From the NCBI GenBank assembly GCA_964504195.1, contig CAZDDI010000001.1, positions 1 through 64,000 of the forward strand: a stretch of DNA of 64,000 nt. The letters are read 5' to 3'. This document shows, in pieces, positions 16,097-24,293 of this stretch; the stretch's first letter is position 1, and each line of letters starts with the position of its first letter. The DNA comes from CAZDDI01 sp964504195. Lineage in GTDB: Bacteria > Chloroflexota > Anaerolineae > B4-G1 > SLSP01. A program made the position numbers and the translations under genes. The notes under the pieces were generated by a model, which was not told where the DNA came from, did not search any database, and saw only the letters and a list, made by a program, of their open reading frames with translations.

Positions 16097-17118
16097 TCGC
16101 TGCTTCCCCGTTACAATTGCCGCATGAAGTTTGGGATGCGTTCGTTGCCGGACATCCCAGCGGTAATTTGCTCCAGGCCAATCCGTGGGGGCGACTCAAA
16201 GGCAATTTCGGTTGGCTGAACGAAATCGCCGTGATGGGCAACCCGCCGGTTGCCGGAGCCTCGCTGCTCTACAAGCGGTTGCCCCTGGCGCTCGGTACGA
16301 TCGCCTACATACCACGCGGGCCAGTAGTGGATTGGAGCGATGCAGCGCTGACACAGAGCACCCTAGCCCTGGTAGAGCGCGCCGCGCGCCAACACCGGGC
16401 GTGGGCGCTCTGGATCGAGCCGGAGCTGTTCGATGCGCCAACGGCACGGGCGCGACTCGCTGCGTTGGGCTTCCAGCCTGCCGCGCACACCATCCAGCCA
16501 CCGCGCACGATTTGGGTAGACCTCTCTGGCAGTGAAGATGCCGTACTGGCGCGGATGAAGCAGAAGACTCGCTACAACATCCGTCTGGCGGCGCGCAAGG
16601 GCGTGACGGTGCGCGCGGGGAGCGTGGCCGATGTAGCGACGTTCTACGCGCTGATGCAGGAGACTGGCGCGCGCGACGCGTTCGGCATCCACAGCGCGGC
16701 GTACTACCGGCTGGCAATGGAGCTATTCGCGCCAAACGAGCAGGTCGCCCTGCTGCTGGCAGAGGTGGAAAGCGAGCCGGTCGCCGGGCTGATGGTCTTT
16801 GCGCTCGGCACGAAGGCATGGTATTTCTACGGGGCATCCTCGGAGCGCCAGCGCGAGAAGATGCCCGCCTACGCTTTGCAATGGGCAGCCATGCAGTGGG
16901 CGCGCGGGCGCGGATGCACCGCCTACGATTTGTGGGGCATCCCGGATGCGGACGAAGCAACGTTGGAAACTGAGTTCGCGCAGCGCAACGATGGATTGTG
17001 GGGCGTGTATCGCTTCAAGCGCGGGTTCGGCGGGCAGGTGACGCGCTACGTGGGCCTGTGGGAGAAACCGTTGCATCCGCTGTATCCGCTGGCGCGACGA
17101 CTCTGGCGGCGGGGATAG
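16093..17118 (+). CDS. FemAB-family aminoacyltransferase-like protein
   Basis: A 341-residue protein of the FemABX / lipid II:glycine glycyltransferase family, two GNAT-like folds in tandem. FemX-type members use aminoacyl-tRNA to extend the peptidoglycan cross-bridge. Visible hallmarks are NLLQANPWGRLK near the N-terminus, IAYIPRGPVVDW, MKQKTRYNIRLAARKGV and the C-terminal KAWYFYGASSERQREKMPAYALQWAAMQWA, followed by YDLWGIPD and GVYRFKRGFGG. ATG 16093 overlaps the upstream TGA; an in-frame extension to 15937 lies inside the methyltransferase gene and is not used. The donor and acceptor cannot be read from sequence. Confidence 0.88.
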   Translation: MIAASPLQLPHEVWDAFVAGHPSGNLLQANPWGRLKGNFGWLNEIAVMGNPPVAGASLLYKRLPLALGTIAYIPRGPVVDWSDAALTQSTLALVERAARQHRAWALWIEPELFDAPTARARLAALGFQPAAHTIQPPRTIWVDLSGSEDAVLARMKQKTRYNIRLAARKGVTVRAGSVADVATFYALMQETGARDAFGIHSAAYYRLAMELFAPNEQVALLLAEVESEPVAGLMVFALGTKAWYFYGASSERQREKMPAYALQWAAMQWARGRGCTAYDLWGIPDADEATLETEFAQRNDGLWGVYRFKRGFGGQVTRYVGLWEKPLHPLYPLARRLWRRG

Positions 17119-17186
17119 GCGACGGACGACGGACGACCGATAACTCGCTGATTCGCCATTCACCATTCCATTCTCTAGGAGCTTTT

Positions 17187-17756
17187 ATGCCATTTTTATC
17201 CTTTCAGCATCTGGATATTCCTGAAGTCGTGCTGATCGAGCCGCGCGTGTTTGAGGATGGGCGCGGCTACTTCTTGGAGACCTACAAGCACGCGGATTTT
17301 GCGGCAGCAGGGATTGCACTACCGTTTGTGCAGACCAATCACTCACACTCCAGCTATGGCGTGCTGCGCGGCCTGCACTATCAGCTCCCGCCAATGGCGC
17401 AGGGCAAGTTGGTGGCCTGCATCCACGGCGAAATCTTCGACGTGGCAGTGGATATCCGCAAAGGCTCGCCTACCTACGGACACTGGGTAGGGGAAGTGCT
17501 TTCGGCGAAGAATCACCGATTGCTCTACATCCCACCGGGCTTCGCGCACGGCTTCTGCACCCTGAGTGCCGAGGCAGATGTGCTCTACCAAACTACAGCA
17601 GAATATGCCTACGTGCTTGATCGTGGCATCCGCTGGGACGATCCCGATATTGACATCAGCTGGCCCATTGCAGAGCCATTGCTCTCAGATAAAGATGCGC
17701 GGCAACCGTTGTTGACCGAAGCGGAAAATACATTTGTATGGGGCTACCCGGCATGA
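17187..17756 (+). CDS. rfbC: dTDP-4-dehydrorhamnose 3,5-epimerase
   Basis: A 189-residue cupin enzyme of the dTDP-L-rhamnose pathway that epimerises C3 and C5 of dTDP-4-keto-6-deoxyglucose. The family motifs EDGRGYFLETYKH, NHSHSSYGVLRGLHYQ (catalytic histidine in LRGLHYQ), DVAVDIRKGSPTYGHWVG and IPPGFAHGFCTLS are intact, with the active-site tyrosine in YQTTAEY. AGGAG at 17177-17181 sets ATG 17187. It follows the FemAB gene by 68 bp. The dehydratase partner rfbB is about 19 kb away on the other strand, and rfbA and rfbD are not in the window. Confidence 0.95.
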   Translation: MPFLSFQHLDIPEVVLIEPRVFEDGRGYFLETYKHADFAAAGIALPFVQTNHSHSSYGVLRGLHYQLPPMAQGKLVACIHGEIFDVAVDIRKGSPTYGHWVGEVLSAKNHRLLYIPPGFAHGFCTLSAEADVLYQTTAEYAYVLDRGIRWDDPDIDISWPIAEPLLSDKDARQPLLTEAENTFVWGYPA

Positions 17757-17769
17757 GAGGCACGCTCCC

Positions 17770-18183
17770 ATGAGCGAATGGTTAATCTACACCCTGATTG
17801 CAACCCTCGTCTATGGGTTTTGGGGCTTCTTTCCCAAACTTGCCAGCGCCTATCTCGATCCCAAAAGTGCGATGATTTACCAATCACTTGGCACGGTGTT
17901 GGGGACGCTGGTGATTCTCGTCAGCGTCCGTTTCCGAGTGCCGGTGGAACCTCGCGGCATCACGTTCTCGCTGTTGGCAGGCATTGCCGGAGTGGTAGGT
18001 ACGCAGTTTTTGCTGATGGCGCTGGCGAAGGGTAAGGCGTCGCTGGTGGTGCCGGTAACAGCGTTGTATCCCATCGGCGTGGTAGTGCTGGCGATGCTGT
18101 TTCTCAAAGAGCCGTTGAGCTGGAAACAGGCGCTTGGTATTGCGATTTCGCTGGTGGGTGTGGTACTTATCGCTATGGAATAA
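17770..18183 (+). CDS. Half-size EamA-family transporter
   Basis: A 137-residue membrane protein, one EamA unit with about five hydrophobic helices. The first is LIYTLIATLVYGFWGFFPKLA and the last is ALGIAISLVGVVLIAME. The pattern FLKEPLSWKQALG before the last helix is typical of EamA/SMR transporters. Most EamA proteins carry two such units, so this one would work as a dimer. ATG 17770 lies 13 bp after rfbC. It may export or flip a sugar-lipid or small metabolite, as ArnE/ArnF-type half-transporters do, but the substrate is unknown. Confidence 0.8.
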   Translation: MSEWLIYTLIATLVYGFWGFFPKLASAYLDPKSAMIYQSLGTVLGTLVILVSVRFRVPVEPRGITFSLLAGIAGVVGTQFLLMALAKGKASLVVPVTALYPIGVVVLAMLFLKEPLSWKQALGIAISLVGVVLIAME

Positions 18184-18201
18184 GTGTGGAGGGGCCTAAT
18201 C

Positions 18202-19110
18202 GTGTGGTGGTTACTGCTCACAAGCTTGCTGGTGCTGGTGCTTTTTCTGGGGGCCTACCGGCTCTCAAATATTGTACTTTATCCTGATGTGAAGTCGGCA
18301 GCCCGCACTTACGAGATTGAGACGGAACAGGGTAAAATTATCCCAGAGCAGTTCGAGGCATTGCTCCGCGAAGAGGTGTGGCTAGATTCGCCTTACGGCT
18401 ATCGCCTTTATGGGCTGTACTTTCCTGTCGTCGGTGCCAAGAAAACCGTCATCATCGTCCACGGGATTACTTTTAGCCTTTATGGTGCGGTCAAATATAT
18501 GTGGCTATTTTACAACCGAGGCTACAACGTACTGATGTACGATCACCGGAATCACGGGCGCAGCGGGGGAAACGATACGAGCTACGGTTTCTACGAGAAA
18601 TACGATCTCAAAGCCTGGGTGGATTGGGTGCTGGCACGCACGGGGTCAGAAACGGTGGTAGGAACGCACGGTGAGTCCATGGGCGCGGCGATAGCCTTGC
18701 AACACGCGGTAATAGATTCCCGGCTGGCCTTCGTGATTGCCGATTGTCCTTACGCCAGCGCCAAAGAGCAGTTCATCTACCGGCTCGGCGTAGAGTATCA
18801 TCTCCCGGCCTTCCCGCTCATCCCTATTGCCAGCCTAATCACCAAACTGCGCAAGGGCTGGTTCTTTGGCGATCCCGCGCCCATCACCACGATAGACCAA
18901 GTGCAGACGCCGGTGTATTTCATCCACGGTGCAGACGATGCGTATATCCCGCCAGAAGCCAGTGTACGGTTACATGCAAAGAAACCCACGCCTAAGGCAC
19001 TCTGGCTCGCGCCCCATGCCGATCATGCCGAAGCCCTGTGGCATAACCTGGAAGCGTATGATCGGCGCATCGGAGAGTTTTTGGAGATGCAAAGTCTTGC
19101 TGAAGTTTAG
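18202..19110 (+). CDS. Membrane-anchored alpha/beta hydrolase
   Basis: A 302-residue protein. An N-terminal uncleaved signal-type helix (WWLLLTSLLVLVLFLGAY) is followed by an alpha/beta-hydrolase domain facing the outside. The oxyanion region is VIIVHGITFSLYG. YDHRNHGRSGG matches the BEM46/YqkD-type subgroup. The nucleophile elbow is THGESMGAAIAL (serine in GxSxG), the acid is probably in HGADDAYIPPEAS and the histidine in HADHAEAL. GTG 18202 has GGAGG nine bases upstream and is preferred to GTG 18184. It is the last gene before a MITE. The substrate is unknown; an esterase or lipase-like activity is likely. Confidence 0.85.
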   Translation: MWWLLLTSLLVLVLFLGAYRLSNIVLYPDVKSAARTYEIETEQGKIIPEQFEALLREEVWLDSPYGYRLYGLYFPVVGAKKTVIIVHGITFSLYGAVKYMWLFYNRGYNVLMYDHRNHGRSGGNDTSYGFYEKYDLKAWVDWVLARTGSETVVGTHGESMGAAIALQHAVIDSRLAFVIADCPYASAKEQFIYRLGVEYHLPAFPLIPIASLITKLRKGWFFGDPAPITTIDQVQTPVYFIHGADDAYIPPEASVRLHAKKPTPKALWLAPHADHAEALWHNLEAYDRRIGEFLEMQSLAEV

Positions 19111-19145
19111 TAATCCGATAGCGCTTTGCTACTGATTTCTATGCT

Positions 19146-19279
19146 CAATGTCATGAAGTTAAGACCTAGCAGGTTTCGTAAAAATTGGGTTAGGTAATAT
19201 TTTACCGGTGAATAACGATCTCTTGTAGACTCAAGACCTTGAAATCTGCTTGCTCTGTGCCCTAAACCTAATGAAACAG
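19146..19279. mobile_element. MITE family A, decayed copy
   Basis: It starts CAATGTCATGAAGTTAAGAC (one mismatch to the 18-bp terminus). It aligns throughout with the complement of the copy at 34651-34783, including AGCAGGTTTC, ATTTTACCGGTGAA and AACGAT. The right end (CCTAATGAAACAG) is worn. No target duplication is left. Confidence 0.65.
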
Positions 19280-19339
19280 ATATGACAAGTTACCACATCC
19301 GTTCCCTGCTTGCTAATCGCTATTCTCAAGGAGAAATCT

Positions 19340-19565
19340 GTGGAAATCAAAATTCTAGGTACCAGATGCCCCAAGTGTAAACGATTGGAACAGACCGCGC
19401 GCTGCTGCCGCTGAAGCGGGCATAGAAGCCACCTTCATCAAAGTCACGGATGTGACTGAGATTATGACTATCACGAGTACGCCGGGGCTGGTCGTGGATG
19501 GTGTGATGAAGTCTTCGAGACGCTTGCCAAGCAAGGAAGAAATCCTTGGCTGGCTACAAGCGTAG
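19340..19565 (+). pseudogene. Frameshifted small thioredoxin-like protein (redox-active disulfide protein family)
   Basis: GTG 19340 has AAGGAG six bases upstream and starts MEIKILGTRCPKCKRLEQTA, the N-terminus of small thioredoxin-fold proteins with a CPKC active site (TIGR00412, redox-active disulfide protein 2). After codon 20 the frame hits a stop, but the next forward frame continues the family perfectly: AAAEAGIEATFIKVTDVTEI, then STPGLVVDG and LPSKEEILGWL, ending at TAG 19563-19565. A single +1 slip near 19397-19403, in a GCGCGCTGCTGCCGCTG run, is enough to explain this. It could be a real inactivating mutation, a programmed shift or a sequencing error. The full product would be about 75 residues, normal for the family. 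Confidence 0.7.
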
Positions 19566-19567
19566 CT

Positions 19568-19666
19568 CCACACATTGATATCAGTGTCAGGGGGTGAGGC
19601 TGTTCTCCCTCTCACAGGGCCTGCGAAGCAAGCCTTCCCGTCCTCGGGCGATATCAACGTGTGCGG
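19568..19666. other. Imperfect inverted repeat in intergenic DNA
   Basis: CCACACATTGATATC (19568-19582) pairs with GATATCAACGTGTGCGG (19650-19666) with two unpaired bases, enclosing about 67 nt with a further GTGAGGCT/AGCCTT-type pairing. It directly follows the thioredoxin-like stop. It may be a transcript-end structure or an old repeat; no second copy was seen. Confidence 0.3.
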
Positions 19667-19753
19667 AGATACTGCAAGTTCAGGACGAGCTTACCGGTGA
19701 AGCTAGACCCAGCGAATGACTGTCCCCCTCGCGCATCCAGCTGCGCCGGTTAA

Positions 19754-19800
19754 AAACAACAGGGTAGACGTGGGAAATTCCCGCGTCTACCCTGTTGTTT
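19754..19800. terminator. Strong bidirectional terminator hairpin
   Basis: The 17-bp arms AAACAACAGGGTAGACG and CGTCTACCCTGTTGTTT are perfectly complementary, with a further TGGGAAATTCCCG inside. A-rich and T-rich flanks suit termination in both directions. It separates the plus-strand thioredoxin-like gene from rny on the minus strand. Confidence 0.8.
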
Positions 19801-19863
19801 GCTACACACAGAACAAAATTAATGCGTGAATGTGATTTGTGGTCACGTCGCGCGCTTCACATT

Positions 19864-21393
19864 CTATTTAGCGTACTCGACCGCTCGCATCTCCCGAATC
19901 ACCGTAACCTTGATCTGCCCCGGATACTGCATCGTATCCTCAATCTTGCGGGCCACATCACGGGCTAGCCGCGCTGAAGCGTAATCATCCACGTCACCTG
20001 GGCGGACGATCAAACGCACTTCGCGCCCGGCCTGAATCGCGTAGCTCTCTTCCACACCCTTGAACGACCGGGCAATATCCTCTAACGAGCGGATTCGCTT
20101 GATGTAATGCTCTAGACTCTCGCGCCGCGCGCCGGGCCGTGCGCCAGAAATCGCGTCGGCGGATTCCACAATCACCGCCTCCAGCGAAAGTTGATCCACT
20201 TCATGGTGATGGCCTTCGATACAGTTGATGACTGCATCTGAGACACCATACCGTCGGCAAATATCTGCCCCGATAGTGGCGTGCGTCCCCTCGATCTCAA
20301 AATCCACCGCTTTGCCGATATCGTGCAACAGACCGCCCATACGCGCGATTTCCGTATTGGCCCCCAACTCTGAAGCCAAGATACTGGAGAGCTTGGCAAC
20401 TTCAATAGTGTGCATCAGCTGGTTTTGGCCGTAGCTGGTGCGGAAGTATAATTGCCCTATTAGTTTGATCAATTCGGGATGCAGACCCGACACTTCGGCC
20501 TCATACACGGCGCGCTCGCCCTGCTCGCGGATGGTCTCCTGTACTTCTTGGGACGCCTTCTCCAGTAGCTTCTCAATGCGTGCCGGGTGGATGCGGCCAT
20601 CAGCTACCAATTTTTGCATTGCGCGGGCCGCCACCTCACGCCGCACCGGATCAAACGAAGAAACGGTAATTGTCTCCGGCGTATCATCCACAATCACATC
20701 CACTCCGGCCTTCTGCTCGAAGACCCGGATATTACGCCCTCCACGCCCGATGATGCGCCCCTTGAGCTCATCGTTGGGGATCTCGATGGTAGTCGTGGTC
20801 AGCTCGGCCACTTGCTCACTGGCAATACGCTGCACTGCTATGGTAACGATCTTGCGCGCGCGGGCTTCGGCTTCCTCGTGGGCGCGCATTTCCTCTTCGC
20901 GGACGACGCGAGCCATATCTTGACGCGATTCTTCGGCAACCTGCTGAAGCACGATTTCGCGGGCTTCTTCAACGGAGAGGTTGGCGATGCGCTGCATTTC
21001 AGCACGGTGTTCCTCTTCTAGCTTTTCCAGGTCGTTACTGCGCTTATCCAACGCGCTTTGCCGCTTATTGATGTTCTGTTCACGGCGTTCCAGCTGCTCC
21101 TGACGCTGATCAAGCTGCTCGCGGCGCTGCTGAACGCGCTCCTCTTCACGTGTAAGCTGCGTGCGCCGCTGCTGGAACTGCGTGTCTTGCTCCTGCCGCA
21201 GCCGATGCGCTTCATCCTTTGCGGTGATGACGATTTCCCGCGCCTGCTTTTCAGCTTCCTCGAGCAGGCGCGCCTTCATCGCGGTCAAGTTGCCCAGCTG
21301 ATTTTGATACAACATTTGGCGCACCACATAGCCTACGCCAAAGCCAACGCCAATTCCTATCAGGGTGCCTAGGATAATCCAAACTATGTTCAT
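19864..21393 (-). CDS. rny: Ribonuclease Y
   Basis: A 509-residue membrane-tethered endoribonuclease that starts mRNA decay. The domains in order are an N-terminal membrane helix (IVWIILGTLIGIGVGFGVGYVV), a long charged coiled coil (about residues 30-190), a KH domain with the GxxG loop in IIGRGGRNIRVFE, and an HD metal phosphohydrolase domain with LLHDIGKAVDFE and the downstream EGHHHEVD. The protein ends with the conserved RxIGRKIExxxxYPGQIKVTVIRE-type tail. Length is normal. recX is immediately upstream, with two bases between its stop and this start, so they form one operon. RecX-RNase Y adjacency is common in bacteria. Confidence 0.95.
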   Translation of the reverse strand: MNIVWIILGTLIGIGVGFGVGYVVRQMLYQNQLGNLTAMKARLLEEAEKQAREIVITAKDEAHRLRQEQDTQFQQRRTQLTREEERVQQRREQLDQRQEQLERREQNINKRQSALDKRSNDLEKLEEEHRAEMQRIANLSVEEAREIVLQQVAEESRQDMARVVREEEMRAHEEAEARARKIVTIAVQRIASEQVAELTTTTIEIPNDELKGRIIGRGGRNIRVFEQKAGVDVIVDDTPETITVSSFDPVRREVAARAMQKLVADGRIHPARIEKLLEKASQEVQETIREQGERAVYEAEVSGLHPELIKLIGQLYFRTSYGQNQLMHTIEVAKLSSILASELGANTEIARMGGLLHDIGKAVDFEIEGTHATIGADICRRYGVSDAVINCIEGHHHEVDQLSLEAVIVESADAISGARPGARRESLEHYIKRIRSLEDIARSFKGVEESYAIQAGREVRLIVRPGDVDDYASARLARDVARKIEDTMQYPGQIKVTVIREMRAVEYAK

Positions 21394-21395
21394 CT

Positions 21396-22040
21396 CTAAA
21401 GGTTCTCACTTTCATCAAAATTAAAAGAGGGGTCAGTATAACGAATTACCACCTCCCGAATGAAATCAAAAGAAAATCCGCGACGTGCGAGCCGATCGCT
21501 CAACCGTCTACGAAATTGCTCGGGAGGTAAATGCGCCAGGCGGCGAGCCTGTTGCTCAGCAACCCGCCACCCGGAGGCAGTCTCATCAAAATCCAACAAC
21601 GCCGCTTCGATGCACTCCGAATCCAGCCCTTTTTCACGGAGCTCCTGCACCAATGCGCGCCGCCCACGCGGACGGAACTGGACACGATTCTCTATCCAAA
21701 ACGCGGCGAAGGCATTATCATCCACGAGATCCACGCGGCGTAATCTATCCAGCACGTCTTCGATAGTAGCTTCAGGAACATCCCGCTGGTGAAGTGCGTG
21801 GCGTAGCTCGGCCTCACTGCGCGGACGGTAGGCGAGTAAATCCAGGGCCTTCTGGCGCGCACGCTCCAGTGCATCTGCCTGCTGTAAACGCGCTACATCT
21901 ACATCGGAGAGGCAATCTCCTATGCGCAAATACGCTGCTTCTAGCAGCGTTAGCCCAAAAGCAAATTCACCCTCCAGATAAACGTTTACCCGATCGGTAG
22001 TATGCTTTTGAGGTTCTAGAGCGGTAATCCTACCCGCCAT
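21396..22040 (-). CDS. recX: Regulatory protein RecX
   Basis: A 214-residue RecX-family protein, which binds the RecA filament and dampens recombinase activity. The three-helix repeats are recognisable: RARQKALDLLAYRPRSEAELRHALHQRDVPEATIEDVLDRLRRVDLVDDNAFAAFWIENR is the classic first unit, and RPRGRRALVQELREKGLDSECIEAAL the second. The N-terminal 60 residues (VNVYLEGEFAFGLTL) form the strand-rich extension seen in Gram-positive and Chloroflexota members. ATG 22040 has AGGGAG upstream. recA is not in the window, unlike many genomes where it precedes recX. Confidence 0.92.
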   Translation of the reverse strand: MAGRITALEPQKHTTDRVNVYLEGEFAFGLTLLEAAYLRIGDCLSDVDVARLQQADALERARQKALDLLAYRPRSEAELRHALHQRDVPEATIEDVLDRLRRVDLVDDNAFAAFWIENRVQFRPRGRRALVQELREKGLDSECIEAALLDFDETASGWRVAEQQARRLAHLPPEQFRRRLSDRLARRGFSFDFIREVVIRYTDPSFNFDESENL

Positions 22041-22743
22041 CCTACACTCCCTAACGCAAACGCGGCCATGACATACGAAATGTCACAGCCGCGTTATGCG
22101 CTGTTGCGTGACCTTATTGAATATGGCTTATGCCTGTACGCCCAAAGCCAACGCGCCCCACGGTTGTAAACAACCAGAGCGTATTCCTACGTTTCAGGCC
22201 AGAACCCACCCACACCATATCCACGTCAACGTGGCTATCTTAACACCATTTTACACCGCTGCTTGGGTAGGTTCCCTAAGCAAGACATATCAGCAGGCTA
22301 GACATTTCGGAACAAACGCCAAAGCGCTTGTTGGTGGGGCGATTACTCACACCTTGCGCCGTTGCCGGCGATGGGAAAAGCCCCAGTAACATTTAACTAG
22401 CTCTCTAATCTGAGAGCCTGCCGTTCAAAGCACCCAGTTTTACCACAAAGGAATAAGTAAAATATAAATCTTTAAGCCTAATCATTTGCAAAGGCTCACG
22501 GACTTCTTTGTGACAACAAACTGGCGAAAGACTTATCAAAAGCGCTATAAATAAAGCTAACTATTCGATAGATAAGTTTACAATAAAACTCGATTTTTGA
22601 CAAGCAGCCTATACGTCTATGCGGGGGCGGTACTTTTTTACACCTGGGCAAGCCGTTGACTTAAGAGACTCAAGTGCATGTTAAGAACATGCCTGAAATA
22701 AGCGTAACTCCTGTAAATGCGATAGCCCTGGTGGATACGCTAA
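22041..22743. other. Long gene-free region with several palindromes
   Basis: I see no credible gene here. Visible structures are a hairpin ACGCGGC (22060-22066) to GCCGCGT (22089-22095) with an inner TGACAT/ATGTCA pairing just upstream of recX, GGTTGTAAACAACC at about 22161-22174, and GCATGTT-AAG-AACATGC (22676-22692), a perfect 7-bp-arm inverted repeat upstream of the YtxH promoter that could be an operator. From about 22400 the composition becomes AT-rich. Confidence 0.4.
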
Positions 22744-22771
22744 TTGCATCCCTCGCAGCCTAAGGTATAAT
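22744..22771 (+). promoter_or_regulatory. Promoter of the YtxH-like gene
   Basis: TTGCAT (22744-22749), a 16-bp spacer and TATAAT (22766-22771), followed by a 35-nt leader that ends in AAGGAGG before ATG 22813. Confidence 0.65.
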
Positions 22772-22812
22772 AATGATATGATGAAGTAAGGATTCTATAA
22801 GGAGGTTTTACT

Positions 22813-23046
22813 ATGCGCAGAGTTTTGTCGTTGATAGCGGGGGTAATGGTTGGGGTAGTGACAGGCGGTGTATTAGCACTATTGCTGGCCCCGTTACCTG
22901 GCAAAGTATTACGTGAGCAAATCCAGAATCGTGTGGATAGCTTAATCGAAGAAGGTAAGACTGCGGCAGAGGTGCGTCGCCAAGAGCTAGAAGCACAGCT
23001 CGAATCATTCAAGCAAGGCCGCCCGATCACGTTGCAGAGCGCGTGA
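22813..23046 (+). CDS. YtxH-like small membrane protein
   Basis: A 77-residue protein: one N-terminal membrane helix with glycine spacing (LIAGVMVGVVTGGVLALLLAPLPG), then the LLLAPxxGxxLREQI motif of the YtxH family and a charged amphipathic helix (residues 35-68). YtxH proteins are often stress-induced in Firmicutes; their biochemical role is unknown. It is a monocistronic gene with a strong promoter, a strong ribosome-binding site and a strong terminator, so it is probably well expressed. Confidence 0.75.
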   Translation: MRRVLSLIAGVMVGVVTGGVLALLLAPLPGKVLREQIQNRVDSLIEEGKTAAEVRRQELEAQLESFKQGRPITLQSA

Positions 23047-23062
23047 AGTTGCCGGTAACACA

Positions 23063-23097
23063 ATAACCGCGATGGAATTCCATCGCGGTTATCTTTT
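23063..23097 (+). terminator. Rho-independent terminator
   Basis: A perfect palindrome ATAACCGCGATGG-AATT-CCATCGCGGTTAT (23063-23092) is followed by CTTTTT. It ends the YtxH transcript and may also act on the convergent gene. Confidence 0.9.
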
Positions 23098-23113
23098 TGG
23101 CTTACACTTCACA

Positions 23114-23845
23114 TTAACGACGTGCGGCGGCGGTAACAAATGCTTCAAACAACGGCCACATTGTCGTTCCATGTGGTACCATCGCTTCAGGATGCCATTG
23201 CACACTCAAGCAAAATGGATGTTCCGGCAGTTCAGTTGCCTCGCTTACGCCATCAGGCGCATGCGCTGTTTGCAACAATCCTTTCCCAGGAATTTTGACC
23301 GCTTGGTGATGCGCACTGTTGACCTCAAACTCGGTCCCCCCCAGGATGGCAGCTAAGCGGCTGGTCGGCTCTATGGTTACTGTATGGGCCAAGGCTTCAA
23401 TGGTACGCCCTGGCGTCAATGCGTGCTCCAATGTGTCAGGGACGTGCGCCAGGATATCCTGATAAAGCACGCCCCCTAACGCTACATTGAGTACCTGATG
23501 TCCACGACAGATACCCAAGATCGGTAAATCCTGCTTGAGCACTAGTCTTGCCAGCCCAAGTTCGGCACTGTCTCGAACTTTATCCACGCCACCAAGCCAC
23601 GATTCGGGCGCTTCACCATACTGCACGGGTTCAATGTCTTCACCGCCGGACAACAGCAGCCCATCGAGCCGTTCTAGCAGGAGCTTCCAGTCGCTTACCA
23701 GCATCACCGGCGGCAAAATGACCGGTGTCCCACCCACCTTGTGAATGGCATGGACATAGGTAGCGCCGACTGAGTGCATCGGACTATTAAGCAACCGGGC
23801 GGAAGTATCCTTCCGCCCGGTAATGCCGATTAGAGGTCGTGTCAT
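23114..23845 (-). CDS. Gamma-glutamyl-gamma-aminobutyrate hydrolase family (peptidase C26)
   Basis: A 243-residue class I glutamine-amidotransferase-fold hydrolase of the PuuD type. PuuD cleaves gamma-glutamyl-GABA in putrescine breakdown; other members hydrolyse other gamma-glutamyl compounds. The nucleophile elbow is PILGICRGHQVLNV (cysteine), and the histidine and glutamate are in VQWHPEAM. LLLSGGEDIEP and VNSAHHQAVK are also typical. It starts ten bases after the rplS stop and probably shares its transcript. No other putrescine gene is nearby, so the substrate is uncertain. Confidence 0.88.
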   Translation of the reverse strand: MTRPLIGITGRKDTSARLLNSPMHSVGATYVHAIHKVGGTPVILPPVMLVSDWKLLLERLDGLLLSGGEDIEPVQYGEAPESWLGGVDKVRDSAELGLARLVLKQDLPILGICRGHQVLNVALGGVLYQDILAHVPDTLEHALTPGRTIEALAHTVTIEPTSRLAAILGGTEFEVNSAHHQAVKIPGKGLLQTAHAPDGVSEATELPEHPFCLSVQWHPEAMVPHGTTMWPLFEAFVTAAARR

Positions 23846-23854
23846 TGCCCCGCG

Positions 23855-24202
23855 TTAGCGGCGCTCGCGCAAACGCGCTGCCTTACCACGGCGACTGCGA
23901 AGGAAGTAGAGCTGCGCGCGACGCACTTTGGACCGGCGCAACACCTCAACCTTATCAAGGCGCGGTGAATGCAGCAGGAACGTGCGCTCAACACCTACCC
24001 CGTGTGAGGCGATACGCCGCACAGTAAAGTTGGCGTTGGCCCCACCCTTGCGCAGACGAATTACCGTCCCTTGGAAGGGCTGGATTCGCTCGCGCTCACC
24101 TTCAACAATGCGCACATATACTTTGACCGTATCCCCCGAACGGAACTCCGGGATATTTGGATTGGCGCTCAACTGGCGTTCTAAAGATTCAACCAGATTC
24201 AT
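23855..24202 (-). CDS. rplS: 50S ribosomal protein L19
   Basis: A 115-residue ribosomal protein at the 30S-50S interface. Conserved blocks are IPEFRSGDTVKVYVRIVEGERERIQPFQGTVI, RRIASHGVGVERTFLLHSP and KVRRAQLYFLRSRRGKAARLRE. ATG 24202 is chosen because GGGGAG stands eight bases upstream and it matches the family N-terminus; an in-frame extension to 24235 is not used. It has its own promoter and a leader hairpin. The usual neighbours trmD and rimM are absent here. Confidence 0.97.
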   Translation of the reverse strand: MNLVESLERQLSANPNIPEFRSGDTVKVYVRIVEGERERIQPFQGTVIRLRKGGANANFTVRRIASHGVGVERTFLLHSPRLDKVEVLRRSKVRRAQLYFLRSRRGKAARLRERR

Positions 24203-24224
24203 GCTTTCATCTCCCCACAAAATT

Positions 24225-24244
24225 GTCACCCGCAACAGGGTGAC
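24225..24244 (-). promoter_or_regulatory. rplS leader hairpin
   Basis: GTCACCC and GGGTGAC pair perfectly around a 6-nt loop at the extreme 5' end of the predicted rplS mRNA, 22 nt before the start codon. It could be a site for L19 autoregulation or simply protect the 5' end. Confidence 0.4.
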
Positions 24245-24252
24245 GCCGCGAG

Positions 24253-24280
24253 ATTATACCATATTCTCGCAGAATAGCAA
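24253..24280 (-). promoter_or_regulatory. rplS promoter
   Basis: On the minus strand TTGCTA (24275-24280), a 16-bp spacer and TATAAT (24253-24258). Transcription would start near 24246, just before the leader hairpin. The -35 box lies 14 bp downstream of the stop of the LysM gene. Confidence 0.6.
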
Positions 24281-24293
24281 TGACGATTTCGTG

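Noticed and set aside
22096..22389. A 97-codon open frame in the recX upstream gap
   Set aside because: No ribosome-binding site, Cys/His/Pro-rich random composition, and no family resemblance.
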